Part shown: positions 1 through 12,224 of the stretch, in pieces
Layout of the letters: every line of letters starts with the position of its first letter
How positions within the stretch are numbered: position 1 is the first letter of the stretch
Notes under the pieces: generated by a model
The model's input: only the letters and a program-made list of their open reading frames with translations
What the model was told of the DNA's origin: nothing
The model's database searches: none
Position numbers and translations under genes: made by a program
DNA from: Pagrus major
Taxonomy: Eukaryota > Chordata > Actinopteri > Spariformes > Sparidae
DNA length: 64,000 nucleotides
Assembly (NCBI RefSeq): GCF_040436345.1
Contig: NC_133218.1
Span: 24,788,710-24,852,709, forward strand
Direction: 5' to 3'

Positions 1-1207
1 TCATCTCCCATGTCTACCAGGTGAAAATGATATTGTCTCGCCTATCCTAATCGTGTACAGAAGCATGAAAACAAAGCAGCTTTGGATCTTTTGTTGCAGC
101 CTGTTTTCTAATAAGCTAGTAGTAGGTCGTCACCTTTAAAGCTCCTAAGTAGCTTTCGGCATCAGTGTTCCAGTGAAATGCAGGTTAGAAGAGGGAAGGT
201 GTTGGATTGCATGAGCCAGTCTGGTGCTGTAACACACAGGAGTAAAACAGAGAAAAACAAATTAAAATCACAACTGAAAACTAATCTTAGTTGGTCAATG
301 AGTTAATAAAAGCTCTCAAAAAATTACCAAACATTGAGAATATTGTTATATATTTGCTGATGGTAAATAATTATTTATGCTCTCTTAAAAATGCTGCAGT
401 TGCAGGTTCACCTTCCTCTCTCATTATATTTTTCTTCGCCAATCATATTCGGTGGCTGATTTGTTCCTTACTTCAGCAATTGTTCACACAGTGAACACTG
501 TACACATTTTGTGTTTTTGCAGATGTCAGACAGTTTTCGGTTTATTGCTGTGCATTTAAAAGTCACGGATAGAGGAGTGTGCATTCTGCCACCGTAATGT
601 TGAGCAATTACAACAGTGTCTGACCCATGTGGACCATATGGATTGTGAACACAAGCCACAAGAATGTCAATTACCACATTTGCAGTGGTAACTAATTGGT
701 GTTGCAGTAATCAATTGCCAGACCAGTTCTTGGCACTAAATAGTCTGAGGATGGCCCAAAAAAACATTTTGAAATTATTGATTCACAATCATAATAATGG
801 TTTTAATTCTTTACTCTGCACCTTTAGCTCTGTAGATGTATTATTTAGAATCAAAGATTTTTCTCCATAACAATGTTATCAATATGACCTTTTAAATATG
901 ATACATTTTGATACTAATGATAAAACCTTTCAATATTTGATTTTTGGATTTTTCAGTTCATTATTATTTCACAGCCATATTTCCATTGTTATGTTCTCCT
1001 TCATGATTGGTGATTTACTAAAGCGTTTCACTTGTTATGCATTCCCTGTTACTGCTGCAATGCTTTAAATGTTGAATCCAATTTGTTCCTGTTCAAAATG
1101 TTAAGAACCGACTACAACAACAAGTAGACAGTTAAGTCATCTTTTAATGTTGCTGGTGTACTTAAGACACGTCTCTTGTTCCTATCTTGTTTTGCCGTGT
1201 TTAACAG
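1..1207 (+). other. Probable upstream intron of znf821
   Basis: The stretch is AT-rich, without a convincing exon. It ends in a T-rich tract and the ttaacag acceptor that opens the zinc-finger exon. Small open frames at 291-494, 468-677 and 664-870 have no family features. I see nothing else supportable here. Confidence 0.5.
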
Positions 1208-4200
1208 CACACAACTATGATGAGCAACAGCAAGAGCTATGTGTGCCCAGTGTGTGGGCGAGCCCTGAGTTCGCCTGGCTCGCTTGGACGGCATCTTCTC
1301 ATCCACTCCGAGGACCGCCTCTCCAACTGCGCTGTCTGTGGCGCACGCTTCACAGACACCAACAACTTTAACAGGTTCGCCTCATCTCTTCTGTAGCTCT
1401 GGTCTCAAGTCTTTCATGCACACTGATTCAATTTGTTTAAAGGAAGAAGTATATGGATGTGTTCATTGGGATCTTATAGATATAGATACATTGTTATGGC
1501 CCAGAGGTTTCTGTTTTTTTTTTGTTTTCTTCAAATTAATAACATCATCAACAATTTAGCAGTTGAGTCAAGTTAAAAATGTTAAGTCAGCTGCTTCCAC
1601 AGTTATCAAGAAGATAACAGACAAACAAATCATCATATTCCAGCCATTTATTATCAATCTTTAAATGTTTCAAACAAGATCTGAGGGTTCAGGAACCTAC
1701 AGCAGATCCCTTTACACGACAAAGGCAGCAGACATCACTGACTGCAGGAGAGACTATTTTAAATAGTGCAGTTTAATTCCTCGTATAACATCAAAAAAAC
1801 TGATTGCGGCAGGAATGCAGTGAATGAATTTAAAAATGAGTCAGAAGTGACAGGTCACAATCCTTTAAAAAGACAAACATTTAGGCTGACTGGAGATTTT
1901 CTTTTTGTACGAAACATGTGCAACATACGCTTAAAAAATGAAGTGAATAACTGTCTTAAATACAGCATGCTGGAACACAATGGAGCAGTGGTTCTCAGAG
2001 TGAGATTAGGCAGGATGCAGAACATGGGGGATGAATAAAATTAGTACAAGAATGACAGATATAATGAAAATAAACTTGCATGTTGCTTAGCAACTACCAC
2101 TACATTGAAATTTAAACAGCACAGGCAAGGTCAATATGCGTAGTACAGGGAGAAACATGGTGAGAAGCTGCAATGTATTTTTGACAGGAGTGAAAAGAAA
2201 AGAAAATATATGAGCTATTGGAGCTGGCAGAATCAGATGTTACTATATATGAGACCATAAGTACGTCTCAGCTGAGCACAGATGTACCAAATCTGTGTCT
2301 TATTTGTATGTGGAAAAGCTATTTGATGTTGTTAAAGCCAGCAATAATGAACTGTGAATAAAGTAAATTTGAAAGCATCTGCCACACATTTTCTGTTCTC
2401 ACAGTGTTTATGGAAACAGTTACCTCATCTCGGGCTGCTAACAGTGCACTAAACTCCACTCTGAGTTAACCACAGGTCACGTGACACGGCACCTTGCTCA
2501 TCTCTGAAACAAACACTGAAATGAGTCACTTTTTCCCGAGTGAACTCAGTAGTATCAGATAATCATATCAGTGTGATGGGTGAGGCCAAAATCAAGTATT
2601 GTTTCAAAATATGTGACTATACGGAGCAGGTTTTGGCTAAGTGTTGTACCGTTCACTGTCATTATTATGCAAGCTGAATATCTAAACTGTCATGATACAG
2701 ACCGGTGATAGTTGCTAGGAGACAAAATGCAACTTTATTAAGCCTGGACCGTAAGATCTCAGCTCTGGAGATGAAAAGAACACGTCGTTATTTGGCGTGT
2801 AAAGTACAGATTTTTGAAGAGGATTAAATGCCAAAAGAGCAAAATCTGAATCTGAACAATGAAAACTAAACTTGCAATTCAGCAATAACATTCACTTTTA
2901 AGCAGTTTAAATGTAGAATTGTGGCTAACTAAGGCAAAGCTTCACCAGTGAAGGAATAGACACCTTACTGAAATGACACAAAGATGTGTAGACTATAGGG
3001 ACACCCCAAATAAAAAGTATGTATTCTTACCAGTAGTGCTATTTATCCATCTAGATTGTTTTGTTGTGAGTTGTTGAGTTTTGGAGATGTCAGCTGAAGA
3101 AATGTATGCCTTGTATTGAACAGAAAGGAACTAGATGGCACTCAGGAGCAATGTCTCTTTCTAGAAATCATCGCCTGGTTACTCAAGATAATCTACAGAC
3201 CTTTTTGTGAGCATTTTCATGTAGGAACTATTTTCTTTCTTCCCAACTACACCAACCAACTGCATCACCACACAAAAGGAAGCATGCAGCTTCTCATGGA
3301 CGAGAGGCTCGGGCTCCTGTCGGCGCCAGATGTAAATGGCACCCTCCTTTGCGGAGCTTTAATGAAAGCAAACTGAGTTAGCTTGCCTCTCGTCCATGTG
3401 TAGACGCACACTTCTCTCTGCGTAGTGATATGTTTGGTGGGTGTAGTTTGGCAGGAAGAACACAATCCCTACATGAAACCGATCACAACAAGGTCTGTGG
3501 ATTATCTTGAGTAACCAGGTCATGATTTCTGGAAAGAGACATTGCTGTTAAGTTTTTCAGATGTGTTTTTTTTTTTTTTTTTTGCTGCTTTGAACACCAC
3601 AAACCAATAGCTGTCTAGTTTCATGATATTTGAGAGAAGGCAGGCATTTCTTCGACCATTATCTCTAAAACTCGGCAACTCACATCTGAGCAATCTAGTT
3701 GGATAGAGACACTACAGGTCGAAGAAAAATATGTATTTTTGATTTTGGGGTGAACTGTCCCTTTTTAAGAAAAGAGAAATTGTCGCTATGGGAGGCATCA
3801 GACCCCTGGGGACGCATTACTTTGACCAGCTGTTAAATACTGTATCTTTTCTCAGGGAGAAGCTTAAAGATGTCCTCGACATGACCAGAATGGATATCAC
3901 TGGTGGCAGGGACAGCTGCTCCATGTCCCACTCCCTCTCCAACAGCCCCATGACCAGCCCGGGCCCCGGCAACTGCTCCTGCCACGGACCAGGCCCCAGC
4001 CCCAGTTCATGCCAGGGCCCTCGCCCCTGTGAGGCTCCTGACCTCAACCCCAACCTGTGTCAAGCCCATCGTACCTGCCAGGGACCGGGCCACATCTCCA
4101 GCCAGTGTCACGGCCCAGGACCAGGACAGTGCGCAGGTTCTGATCAAGGACCCTCCTTTCCCTCACTGCCTGACAGTCTCCTCTCTGAAGGGCCTTCACT

Positions 4201-4804
4201 TGCATCTATACCTGATGCTCTTAACTCATCTTCCTCGAGCCTTCCTCCTATCCCCGACATCCTGAGCCCTATGCCGGTGTATCCCGCCGGGGTGCTGCTG
4301 GTGTGCAACAGCTGCGTGGCCTATCAGCAGTTAGTGGAGGCCCAGTCGCCGATGAGAAAATGGGCTCTGCGGAGGAAGAACGAACCTGTGGAGGCCCGCA
4401 TGCATCGCCTGGAGCGCGAGCGCACGGCAAAGAAGAACAAGCGGGCATGTGAGACGGATGAGGAGAGGGAAATGAGGAGGCTGCGGGACCGCGAGGCCAA
4501 GCGCATGCAGAGGATGCAGGAGTCTGACGAGCAGCGGGCCCGCAGGCTGCAGAGAGACAGGGAGGCCATGCGTTTGAAGAGGGCAAACGAGACGCCGGAG
4601 AAGAGGCAGGCCAGGCTGATCCGCGAGAGGGAGGCGAAGAGGATCAAGCGGCGGCTGGAGAAGATCGACCCTGCTCTGAGGACACAGATAGAGCATGATC
4701 CTGCGGCGATGGCTGCGCTCACAGCAGACATGAGCCTCTTTCAGTTCCCCTGCCCTATGCCTGTCCCTTCCATTGATAATGGTCTGTTCATGAAGCTGCC
4801 CTAA
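1208..4804 (+). CDS. znf821: ZNF821-like zinc finger / STPR protein, 3' part of gene (two exons)
   Basis: Coding exons are 1208-1374 and 3856-4804, joined at an Arg codon (AG|G). The acceptors are ttaacag and tctcag and the donor is AG|GTTCGC. The visible part encodes 371 residues and ends at TAA 4802-4804. Residues about 9-31 form a canonical C2H2 finger (CPVC, 12 residues, HLLIH). A CAVC half-finger without a His pair follows, as I remember for human ZNF821. Next comes a Cys/Gly/Pro/Ser-rich stretch, then a VYPAGVLLVCNSCVAY block, then the basic 23-residue STPR repeats, and a short tail ending in KLP. The order finger, PAG-LLVCN block, STPR is diagnostic of ZNF821, a presumed nuclear DNA-binding protein with poorly known targets. 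Earlier exons lie before base 1, unless ATG ATG at 1217 acts as an internal start. Identity is confident; the exact 5' structure is not. Confidence 0.9.
1375..3855 (+). other. znf821: znf821 intron before the terminal exon
   Basis: The intron opens with GTTCGC after AG and closes with a short pyrimidine tract and tctcag. Apart from the inverted-repeat element at about 2996-3771 I see no exon, RNA gene or conserved motif. The T-run at 3568-3585 lies inside the element. Confidence 0.7.
2996..3771. mobile_element. Long terminal-inverted-repeat element (MITE-like) in the znf821 intron
   Basis: The left side (from about 2996, starting agggacaccccaaat) and the right side (ending about 3771, ggggtgaactgtccctttt) are inverted copies. 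The clearest inner arms are about 3150-3260 and 3430-3542: ctggttactcaagataatc on the left pairs with gattatcttgagtaaccag on the right, and tcatgtaggaact with the inverse of ccctacatgaaac. The arms span close to 300 bases around a short centre near 3300-3400. No transposase is encoded. The layout is that of foldback-type non-autonomous DNA transposons, common in teleosts. The right end is about 85 bases before the acceptor of the last znf821 exon. Confidence 0.75.
4408..4665 (+). other. znf821: STPR domain: tandem 23-residue basic repeats in znf821
   Basis: About four units of 23 residues run in tandem. Each begins RLxRER, RRLRDRE, RLQRDRE or RLIRERE and ends near a TxEER, SDEQR or TPEKR turn, with very high Arg/Lys/Glu content and no predicted breaks. 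This is the score-and-three peptide repeat, known from the silkworm FMBP-1 protein, where it forms a helical DNA-binding unit. The last unit is incomplete and runs into a short C-terminal tail. The domain is the best-conserved part of the protein. Confidence 0.85.
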
Positions 4805-7536
4805 TTGGACCAGGCCATTGGGGAGGGGGGGGTCAATTGGCTTCTAGCAGCATCATTAACCTCTGCACTCTGCCATCAGGCTGCTATGGTCACAGTGAAC
4901 CATTCCTAGCTGGTTTACTTCCAGCCTCCTCTGTGTCGAACAGCTTCACACACAAACTGCTTTGTGAAATACAGAAAAAACTACTTCAATTTCTAATTTA
5001 TTACAGTCTAGAAAACCTTGGGAGCAGGGTTGAGAATGTTTTATGTTGTATGGATGATGACATAAAAGCATGTTGTAAAGAGATTTATCTGTTTGTCAGT
5101 GGGCTAGCAGATTTAACACAGTTCATTCTAGTAGGAGCAGTTATAAAAGAAAATGTTTTTGCACATGGACCCTCAGTGACAGGAGCGGGGACTCTGTAGC
5201 CACAGCCCCCTCCTCTCTGGTCCACTCCGCCAGCCCAGTGACTCGGGTTTACCGGTAGCTACACCTCTCTCTTCAAGCTGCCACCGTGGGTCCCTGGGAA
5301 GTTCATATTCAGTCTACTACTACCTCAGCCGGCGCCGTGGTGGTGCCCTCTGTCTCGTGGCTTACTGCGTTCCAACTCCAGGCTTCCAAAGCGCTTCATG
5401 TTCTGTACACTACTACAGAGGATGCGGGTTGTTTTTTTTTCCCCCACAATTTGCGTTTATCACTCGGGCACTTTAATAGGACGCAAACATTCACGTACCA
5501 TTTCCACTTGTATTTCCCAGGTTTGATTATAATGTTTCCTCGCTCTGAATGTTTTTGTCCTATTGAACGCGCCCAGTGTCGAACAACATTCCCCATCATC
5601 TCCCGAGTTGTACGACTTAATGCATTCGCCTCTTTACATTCTCTTTGCCAATATTCTCCTACATTGTTACACTCCGAATATTTTGCCAATGTCATTTCTT
5701 TTTTACTTTGTGTTCCAGAGCCTTTTCTTCGGCTCGTAAAAGAATTCAGTCTGTGCTGCTGTTATTGTACTGTACAATACATTAGTTACCTCTTATATAT
5801 TTTGGGCTCATCACATTTGGGAATATTGTGCTAAAATGTTCCAATGTAACAGTTCCTCATATGTTACTACATTACTTGAATTCTGCCCGCAAAGACACAT
5901 TTGTTTTCCTCATTACGAGTAAATTCCAACATATGAAAGTGGGTTATTGTGATTATATAGAGTATCATAGACAGAAAATGCTATTTCTGTAGCATTCACG
6001 TGCGTCGTAAAAGCTGCAGTACCTTCGATATATGTAACCACTTAAATTCTGGTTAATTTATATTCTCTGTCAACAGAATGAATGAAAGATGTTTATTGAT
6101 TCACATGACAGAGGAACCTATTTAAACACCTGTTTAACCCTTTTCTTTTTTTATCCCCATCCGTTACTGAGCACTGGGGCGACTTTCATAACACATACAG
6201 CCCATACTGGGAGAGAGATTTTATTAATCTATATTCATTAACCTCATTCCAGCACATATTTATGCAATATGATGTGAATATATTTTTCTTGTGAAAACGT
6301 TGGGGTTATTTTGTTACCGTCAGTGGTATAAAAATTGTTTTAATGTTTTAAATTAGAGGCCATGTTTGGATATCCTTGTTTTAATTTCCTGCCTGTAAGG
6401 TTACCTCCAGTTCTTTCTTGACTTCACTTCTCCACAGATGCAAACATTTACAGTGTCAAATGAGCAGTTTCTGAATTATTCGTCAGAATATCAGAGACGA
6501 GGACAAGCTCTGTTTGAGTCACTCCTAGACGAGAGTCGTTCTACCTGGCTGTTTGTTACAGCAAATTTAACAAAGGAGAAAAAAATATAGGGATTTTTAC
6601 TAGTTTCGTCCTCAGAGGCTTTCCTAGGAGTGCATCAAACCTCTATGCAACAGATGTGTTATTTATTCCAAGGGAAATTAATTCAGTTTTCACTGAAACT
6701 ATGCAGAACGCAACTTTAATTTAAACAGACTTCAATGTAAAGAGTTTAGCTTCTCAGGCAATTTAACTCAGTGAGAGGGCTCAGAGCCTGGTGACAACAC
6801 CCTGGTCCATCAGAATCATTTATAGATCCATCATTTGACAGTTTTAGGCAGTTTTCTACGGACACTTTGTCTTCAGAGATATGTTTTCTCTTCCTAGTTC
6901 AGCACATGAAAACAACAGGGTCTCACTGCCATCCTATTCATGACAGACATAGCGTACCAAGGGCAGATCGGTGTTCTCGACAAAGTCTTCAGGTGTCATT
7001 TATTTCTCTCTTCTCTCAGACTATGAATACTGGGTATTCTCAGAGGTTGCTCTTTGAAATTGCTGTGATCCCCTTCAGCCTACAGTGGATTAATGCGACA
7101 GAAAACTTCGGCGTCTGTGGTCTGACATACTATTTGCAAAGGTGATCTTTACGAGCAGTTCGTTCAGTATGGATTAGGTAAGCACTGCATGTTGTGAAAA
7201 CTGCACTTGTCCTAGAATGGTTCAATATGAGCTTGTGTTCTACTGTTAGTTTATGCCTGCCTGTTTTTTATACAGTTTAATCAAGAGAAAAATGTGGTTA
7301 AAGACGTTGGCCTTTCTATAGTAATTCTATCAGGATTTTCTCTCAATGTCCATGTTTACAAAGCAAATCTCTCTGAACAAGGCCAAATGAATGAGCTAAT
7401 CTGCTAATGAGAACATTCATGCTTGCTGCGATATCAATGCATTCTGACTGGATGGCACTTTTGAGGTGCCGTCCTCTGTTACTGGATTAACAGATGTACA
7501 GACCGTGATGAAACCTGGTAAAGAATGTGGAATAAA
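4805..7536 (+). other. znf821: Probable znf821 3' UTR
   Basis: No protein-like frame follows the stop codon. The stretch at 5180-5420 is richer in GC, and the rest is AT-rich. The first AATAAA on this strand that I found is at 7531-7536, followed by T/GT-rich sequence, so the transcript may end near 7.55 kb. The open frame at 5286-5834 has no domain and is probably chance. The exact end needs RNA data. Confidence 0.4.
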
Positions 7537-9375
7537 CATTGACTTTACTATAATGCTAGTATCCAGTGTTCCTTCCCTTCTGCTTCGTTTTATACATACA
7601 AATACACATTTAATCTGAATGGATACAGTTTTGCACTTCTTTAAAAGTGAGGAGTGTAAATGGAGATTTTACATCAAATATCTACGAGTTATGGCAGGTT
7701 TGTTACTGTGATGGAGCGTTTGAGTGTGGTTAGTTATCTTCTGTGGTGAAAAGTAGTTGTACTGCATTGTTTTGCTTAGTCTTCTTTCTTCTTTTGCTCC
7801 ATAAAATATGACACTAATACAGAAATATTGTAGCTTTTATGAAAGTAAATAGACAATTTTAAAAATGGGTAAGCAACTTAATAACTCATTGACAAACTAT
7901 ATTGCCCCTAAATACTTACAGTACGGTTGAAATTTGAATACCATTATATTTATAGCATGTAAATATTTAACTTTGAAATCCATCTAATAAATGTGATTTA
8001 AATTGTTCCTCTTTAAAAATATTTTTTCTTTATTTTCTAACATATTCAAGTTCCTCAAATTCAAACAGGCAAAACCTGATCTAAAGATCTGAAAGTTTTT
8101 ATTTTATGTTACATTTTACATTTTCATCATCACTTTTTCCTTTTAGATCAGAATTTAACCAATTTTGAGTTACTCAAATATATAATCTTGAGTATTGGGC
8201 AATTGAATTATCCATCTAAATGGGTAAAGTCAATACAAACCTGACTAAAATGGAGTTCTGATAATCCCAGCAGTGAAGTTTGAAAAAGGGCAATTCAAAC
8301 CACATAAGTGCTCATGGTCAGTTTCGTGAGTCTTGTGTTTTTTGTGTGTACGTCAGGGTTTTCACTGGCCTGTTTGTGATCGGATAACCTTATTGGCTAC
8401 AAAAATGCAGATTAAGGGTTTAGATATTAATTCAAATTGTACTCAGTACTCAATTATGATTTTAAAGTAGATTACATGGCAATGAGTAAAATTACAGACT
8501 TGAAAAAACACTCAGTAGTTTTAATTAGTTACTTCCACCCCTGCTGTGCTGAGATGCAAGATATGGTTTGATTTAAGCTAATACTGATGATTACCTGCTT
8601 CTCATGTTTGATAAGATAACCGATAATGTTACATTTTTGTATTTAAAAAAAAAACCTTCATAACCTGTAGTTAATGTAAGAAGTAGTGAACAAAGACAGA
8701 TGATTGAATATTCCACAGCTCTAATATTTGTTGTGTTAAAACTCGTAGACTTTGTGCCTCCTCTCTGAGTCCATGTAGGACAAGTATCACAAATTACAAT
8801 CATGTCGTCTACTTCTATTGTGCACTACTTGTTCCTCTGAAGATCAATATGTGACTTATTGAGTATGATGCAGTATTAAAGGTTGTAGTATGTAAAGCAG
8901 TTAAATTTGCTCCGTCATAACTAGTTACATCATTAAAATGATTCTTTTATAATAATCAACCACTCCTATGATGCTGACAGGGTCCATACTTTAAATACTC
9001 TTCAGTACATTTAACTAGTTATACCTTTGAAACTTTAAGTTCAGCATAACTTGTAACACTTTAATAATAGATCTCAACACTTGTTCCCACCACTTACTTT
9101 CTCCAAATGCCACAAAAGACTAAAAAATGAAGGAATTATATTAAAGAAACACAGCACACAAGTTGGATAATAGTTTATATTTATATTTGTATATATATAT
9201 TATATTGTGTTTACTTAACAAACATGATAAATGCAATGTCTCCAAGTTAGCTGTAACAATAAAAATACAATATCTTTGTGTCCTTAAAGTACATAGAATT
9301 AAAACAGCAAAACAAAAAAACAAAAACCGCCCTAAGTAGTTCACAGAGAGGTACAAATATACAGTACAAATCTAT
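7537..9375. other. Intergenic spacer between convergent znf821 and atxn1l
   Basis: AT-rich spacer with no coding signal. Fragments at about 8430-8545 and 8880-9100 (acttccacccctgctgtg; agtacatttaactagttata) resemble ends of dispersed teleost repeats but have no clean boundaries. Confidence 0.4.
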
Positions 9376-11473
9376 TTTATTCAAAAACGGTACAAATAAA
9401 AATGCAACAAAATAGAGATATTAATGCTTTGTTAAAGTCAGGTAGGTGTAGGGTATTCTAAGGGAGCACTTTCGGTCGACAACTCTAAGGCTTCTGATAA
9501 AGATCAATACATATTGGTACGGCCATACGATATTAAAACTCACTATACAAAGTTCATACAACCTGGATTACACTTGAGGATTGAATGTTACATTTACATC
9601 ATTGCATATATTTTGCAGATTTAGGCATTTTAAAAAAAGAAGATGCTGTTTTTTGTTTTGTTTATAGTTACACGTCACATAAAAAGCAGTGTCACCTTGT
9701 GCCAAAAAAAGTACAATGTCAAATCTGAAAATACAGACTTCTTTAAAACTTTTAACCGTTCTCGTTCTCCTGATTTAATTCGACATCAGCAACACCGAAA
9801 CCGTCCTCAATTCACCTTTGAAGTTCAATATTGGATCAAACAGGAAGTAGTTCACACAGAGTAAAAAAATCCCCACTGCCAACATCACAAAACATAAGAA
9901 ACCGATACATTACCACCAATGGAAAGCTATCTGATTTATGCAGCCTGTCCGTCTTTATTTAAACCCACCTCCTGTTGTCCACAGACCGTGGGACAAAGCA
10001 CAAGACGCCAAACACAATCCATTAAGTCAAGGGATTAAAAAAAAAGAAAAACTACTGATCTTGTGCAACAACAATAAAAACAACAGATGTGTGCGTCTGT
10101 CTAAGTTTGTGTGTATGAAATCAATGGCCTCCGCTGCAGATACCCTTGGCATCGTCTTGTAAAAAGTGCAGATAAGAGCTTCCATTTACTTCACTTCCAC
10201 ACATTGAAAAAACAGGAATTAAAAGTATGAGCATTAAGAGTGTATTAAAAAAAATGTAACGGAATAGATTATAATAAAAAAAAAAAAAGAAAAGGGAGAG
10301 ACAAAATCAAACATGGTTGAACCATCTGGGGAGAATTCACCATCACCCTTTAAGAAATGCAAATATAAGATTCTGCTCGTAAGCATGGCAAGAGTGTCTG
10401 ATTTGCTCTTGTACAGCCTGAAAAGGGAACACCAAGTCTATCAGAAGCATCATTCCATTATTTCAATTTCACACATTGTACAAAGCAGAATTTAAGGCAT
10501 TATCGACAAGCATCATCAAAGCTATCTATACAAAAAAAAATACATCTATCTACAGAAACACACAACAACCTGCCATTTCTCCATGATTCTGTGTGCTTTA
10601 CATTTTGAAACTCTTCAATTTACCAACAGTTTTCATTTTACAACACTGTAAAGGAGGGCATTTAGTGCAATTACTTACAGCAACAGACTATCAGTGATGT
10701 GAATAAGAGTCATTGGACATCTTGGTAGCGGTCGAGCTTTTCCTGCTTCAACATGGCACACGCTGCTCAGAGCAGAGGGCAAGGAACAAAAAAAAGGCTC
10801 ACGGTAGCAACAGGATGGTCTTGCTGTGAGAATTAACAGGAGGTAAAGTCACATGTGGCACTGCTTGCACCATTTAAAATCCCGTAAAATGCATCTTGAC
10901 CTAAAATACAAATGTTGAAGTGGCCGAGCAATCGTGCCAAAATAAAGCAGGACCAGAACAAAGTTAAAAAACAATTCGAGTGACACTCGTGAGTGATTTG
11001 GCTCCGACTGTGTGGCATCATTAGAAGACTAGAAGTTTACTGATCTGTGCCTCAGCAGTGTGCCATATGTAGGAAGATTGGGACCACTGAGCAAAAAGTA
11101 GCAAAATACTGGTTTGTACTACTATAAAAAGAAAAAAATCCTCCAACCAGACATCAGCGTAAAATGACTGCATCAGCTGACGTGCCCTACTGCTCCAGAG
11201 AGCTGTACTTAAGACAAAGAACGGTACAATACTGAGTTTACTGCATAGAAAACGCCAAGACTACATTAAATGTTTTCAGGTATTATGTCTATTGCTTACA
11301 GCGTGAACAAAAATGGCTGGATGTGGTGAGCTCATGATGGGAAGATGTGTTCTTCACCGTAGTAAAATTACCTTCTGAATCTCCCATTGAAAAGTTTTTA
11401 TAGGACAGATTCACATTCTTCAAAGTTATACTAACTTGTGCACATGTACGCTGAAAGAGTTATTAGTTGTGGA

Positions 11474-12224
11474 TAGAGCTGCAACTTATGATTATTTTCA
11501 TTACTGATTATTCTGCTGCAGAAGTGGGAAGTAATGAAGTACAAATACTTTGTTACTCTAATTAAGTATATATAATTAAGGTATCTGTATTTAACATCAG
11601 TATTTATTTTTCTGACAACTTTTTACTTTTACTCCCTCATTTTAACACAAATAGCTGTACTTTCTACTCCTTACATTTTCAAAACAGGCTCATTACTTAA
11701 GTTTTAATGCATTTCAGAGGAACACGTCGCCTTCTCACCATCACAAGACTGATTTCAACCTGTGCATATCACGCACAGCAGGCGTGGCAACACGAAACAG
11801 ACAGAGGGAGACTCGAATGGGGTGAAAATGCATGTAGTGACAAAGGCTAATCTTCAGTTAGCTTTGCACAGAAATGGCCGGTAGAAATGTCCTTCAGAGG
11901 GATACTTTTTGCTTTTATACTTGAGTACATTTCAGAGCCTGTACTTTATTACTTTTACTTCAGTAAATAAGTTCAATCAGTACTTCTACTTGAGTAAAAA
12001 ATGTCCTCATCACAATTTCCCACAGCCGAAAGTTACACCTTCTAATATCTTCTTTTGTCCAACCAACAGTCCAAAGACTTTTCATTTACTATCATACATA
12101 TGCTGGAACCAGCAAATGTTTGACTTGTTTGCTTGAAAAATCAATGAAACAATTAATCAATTGTCAAAATAGTTTGTAATTAATTTAATTTTGATCATTT
12201 AATCGACTAATCGTTGCAGCTCTA
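11474..12224. mobile_element. MITE with 12-bp perfect terminal inverted repeats, host of a nested repeat
   Basis: The element starts with tagagctgcaac (11474-11485) and ends with its exact reverse complement gttgcagctcta (12213-12224). Inside the ends lie the attatttt / taatcgactaatcg blocks typical of a very common teleost palindromic repeat. Its interior (tgtccaaccaacagtccaaa, tgctggaaccagcaaatgtt) also matches that family as I remember it. No protein is encoded. A related copy is at 58600-58963. Confidence 0.8.
11516..11999. mobile_element. Second repeat nested inside the 11.5-12.2 kb MITE
   Basis: Between the left arm (ending near ttactgattattctg) and the resumed interior (aatgtcctcatcacaatttccc) lies about 480 bases of another dispersed teleost repeat. 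It opens gaagtgggaagtaatgaag and closes with acttctacttgagtaaaa. Recurring words of the type acttttactt, tacttgagtaca and ctttctactcc mark the family; 49265-49480 carries a similar element. Boundaries are good to about 10 bases. Confidence 0.7.

Noticed and set aside
4269..4731. Overlapping antisense open frames opposite the znf821 terminal exon
   Set aside because: They are shadows of the GC-rich, Arg-rich STPR coding sequence and have low-complexity Ser/Cys/Leu composition with no domain.
5286..5834. 182-codon open frame downstream of znf821
   Set aside because: Composition is unremarkable, there is no domain, no splice logic and no family resemblance; it lies in the probable 3' UTR.
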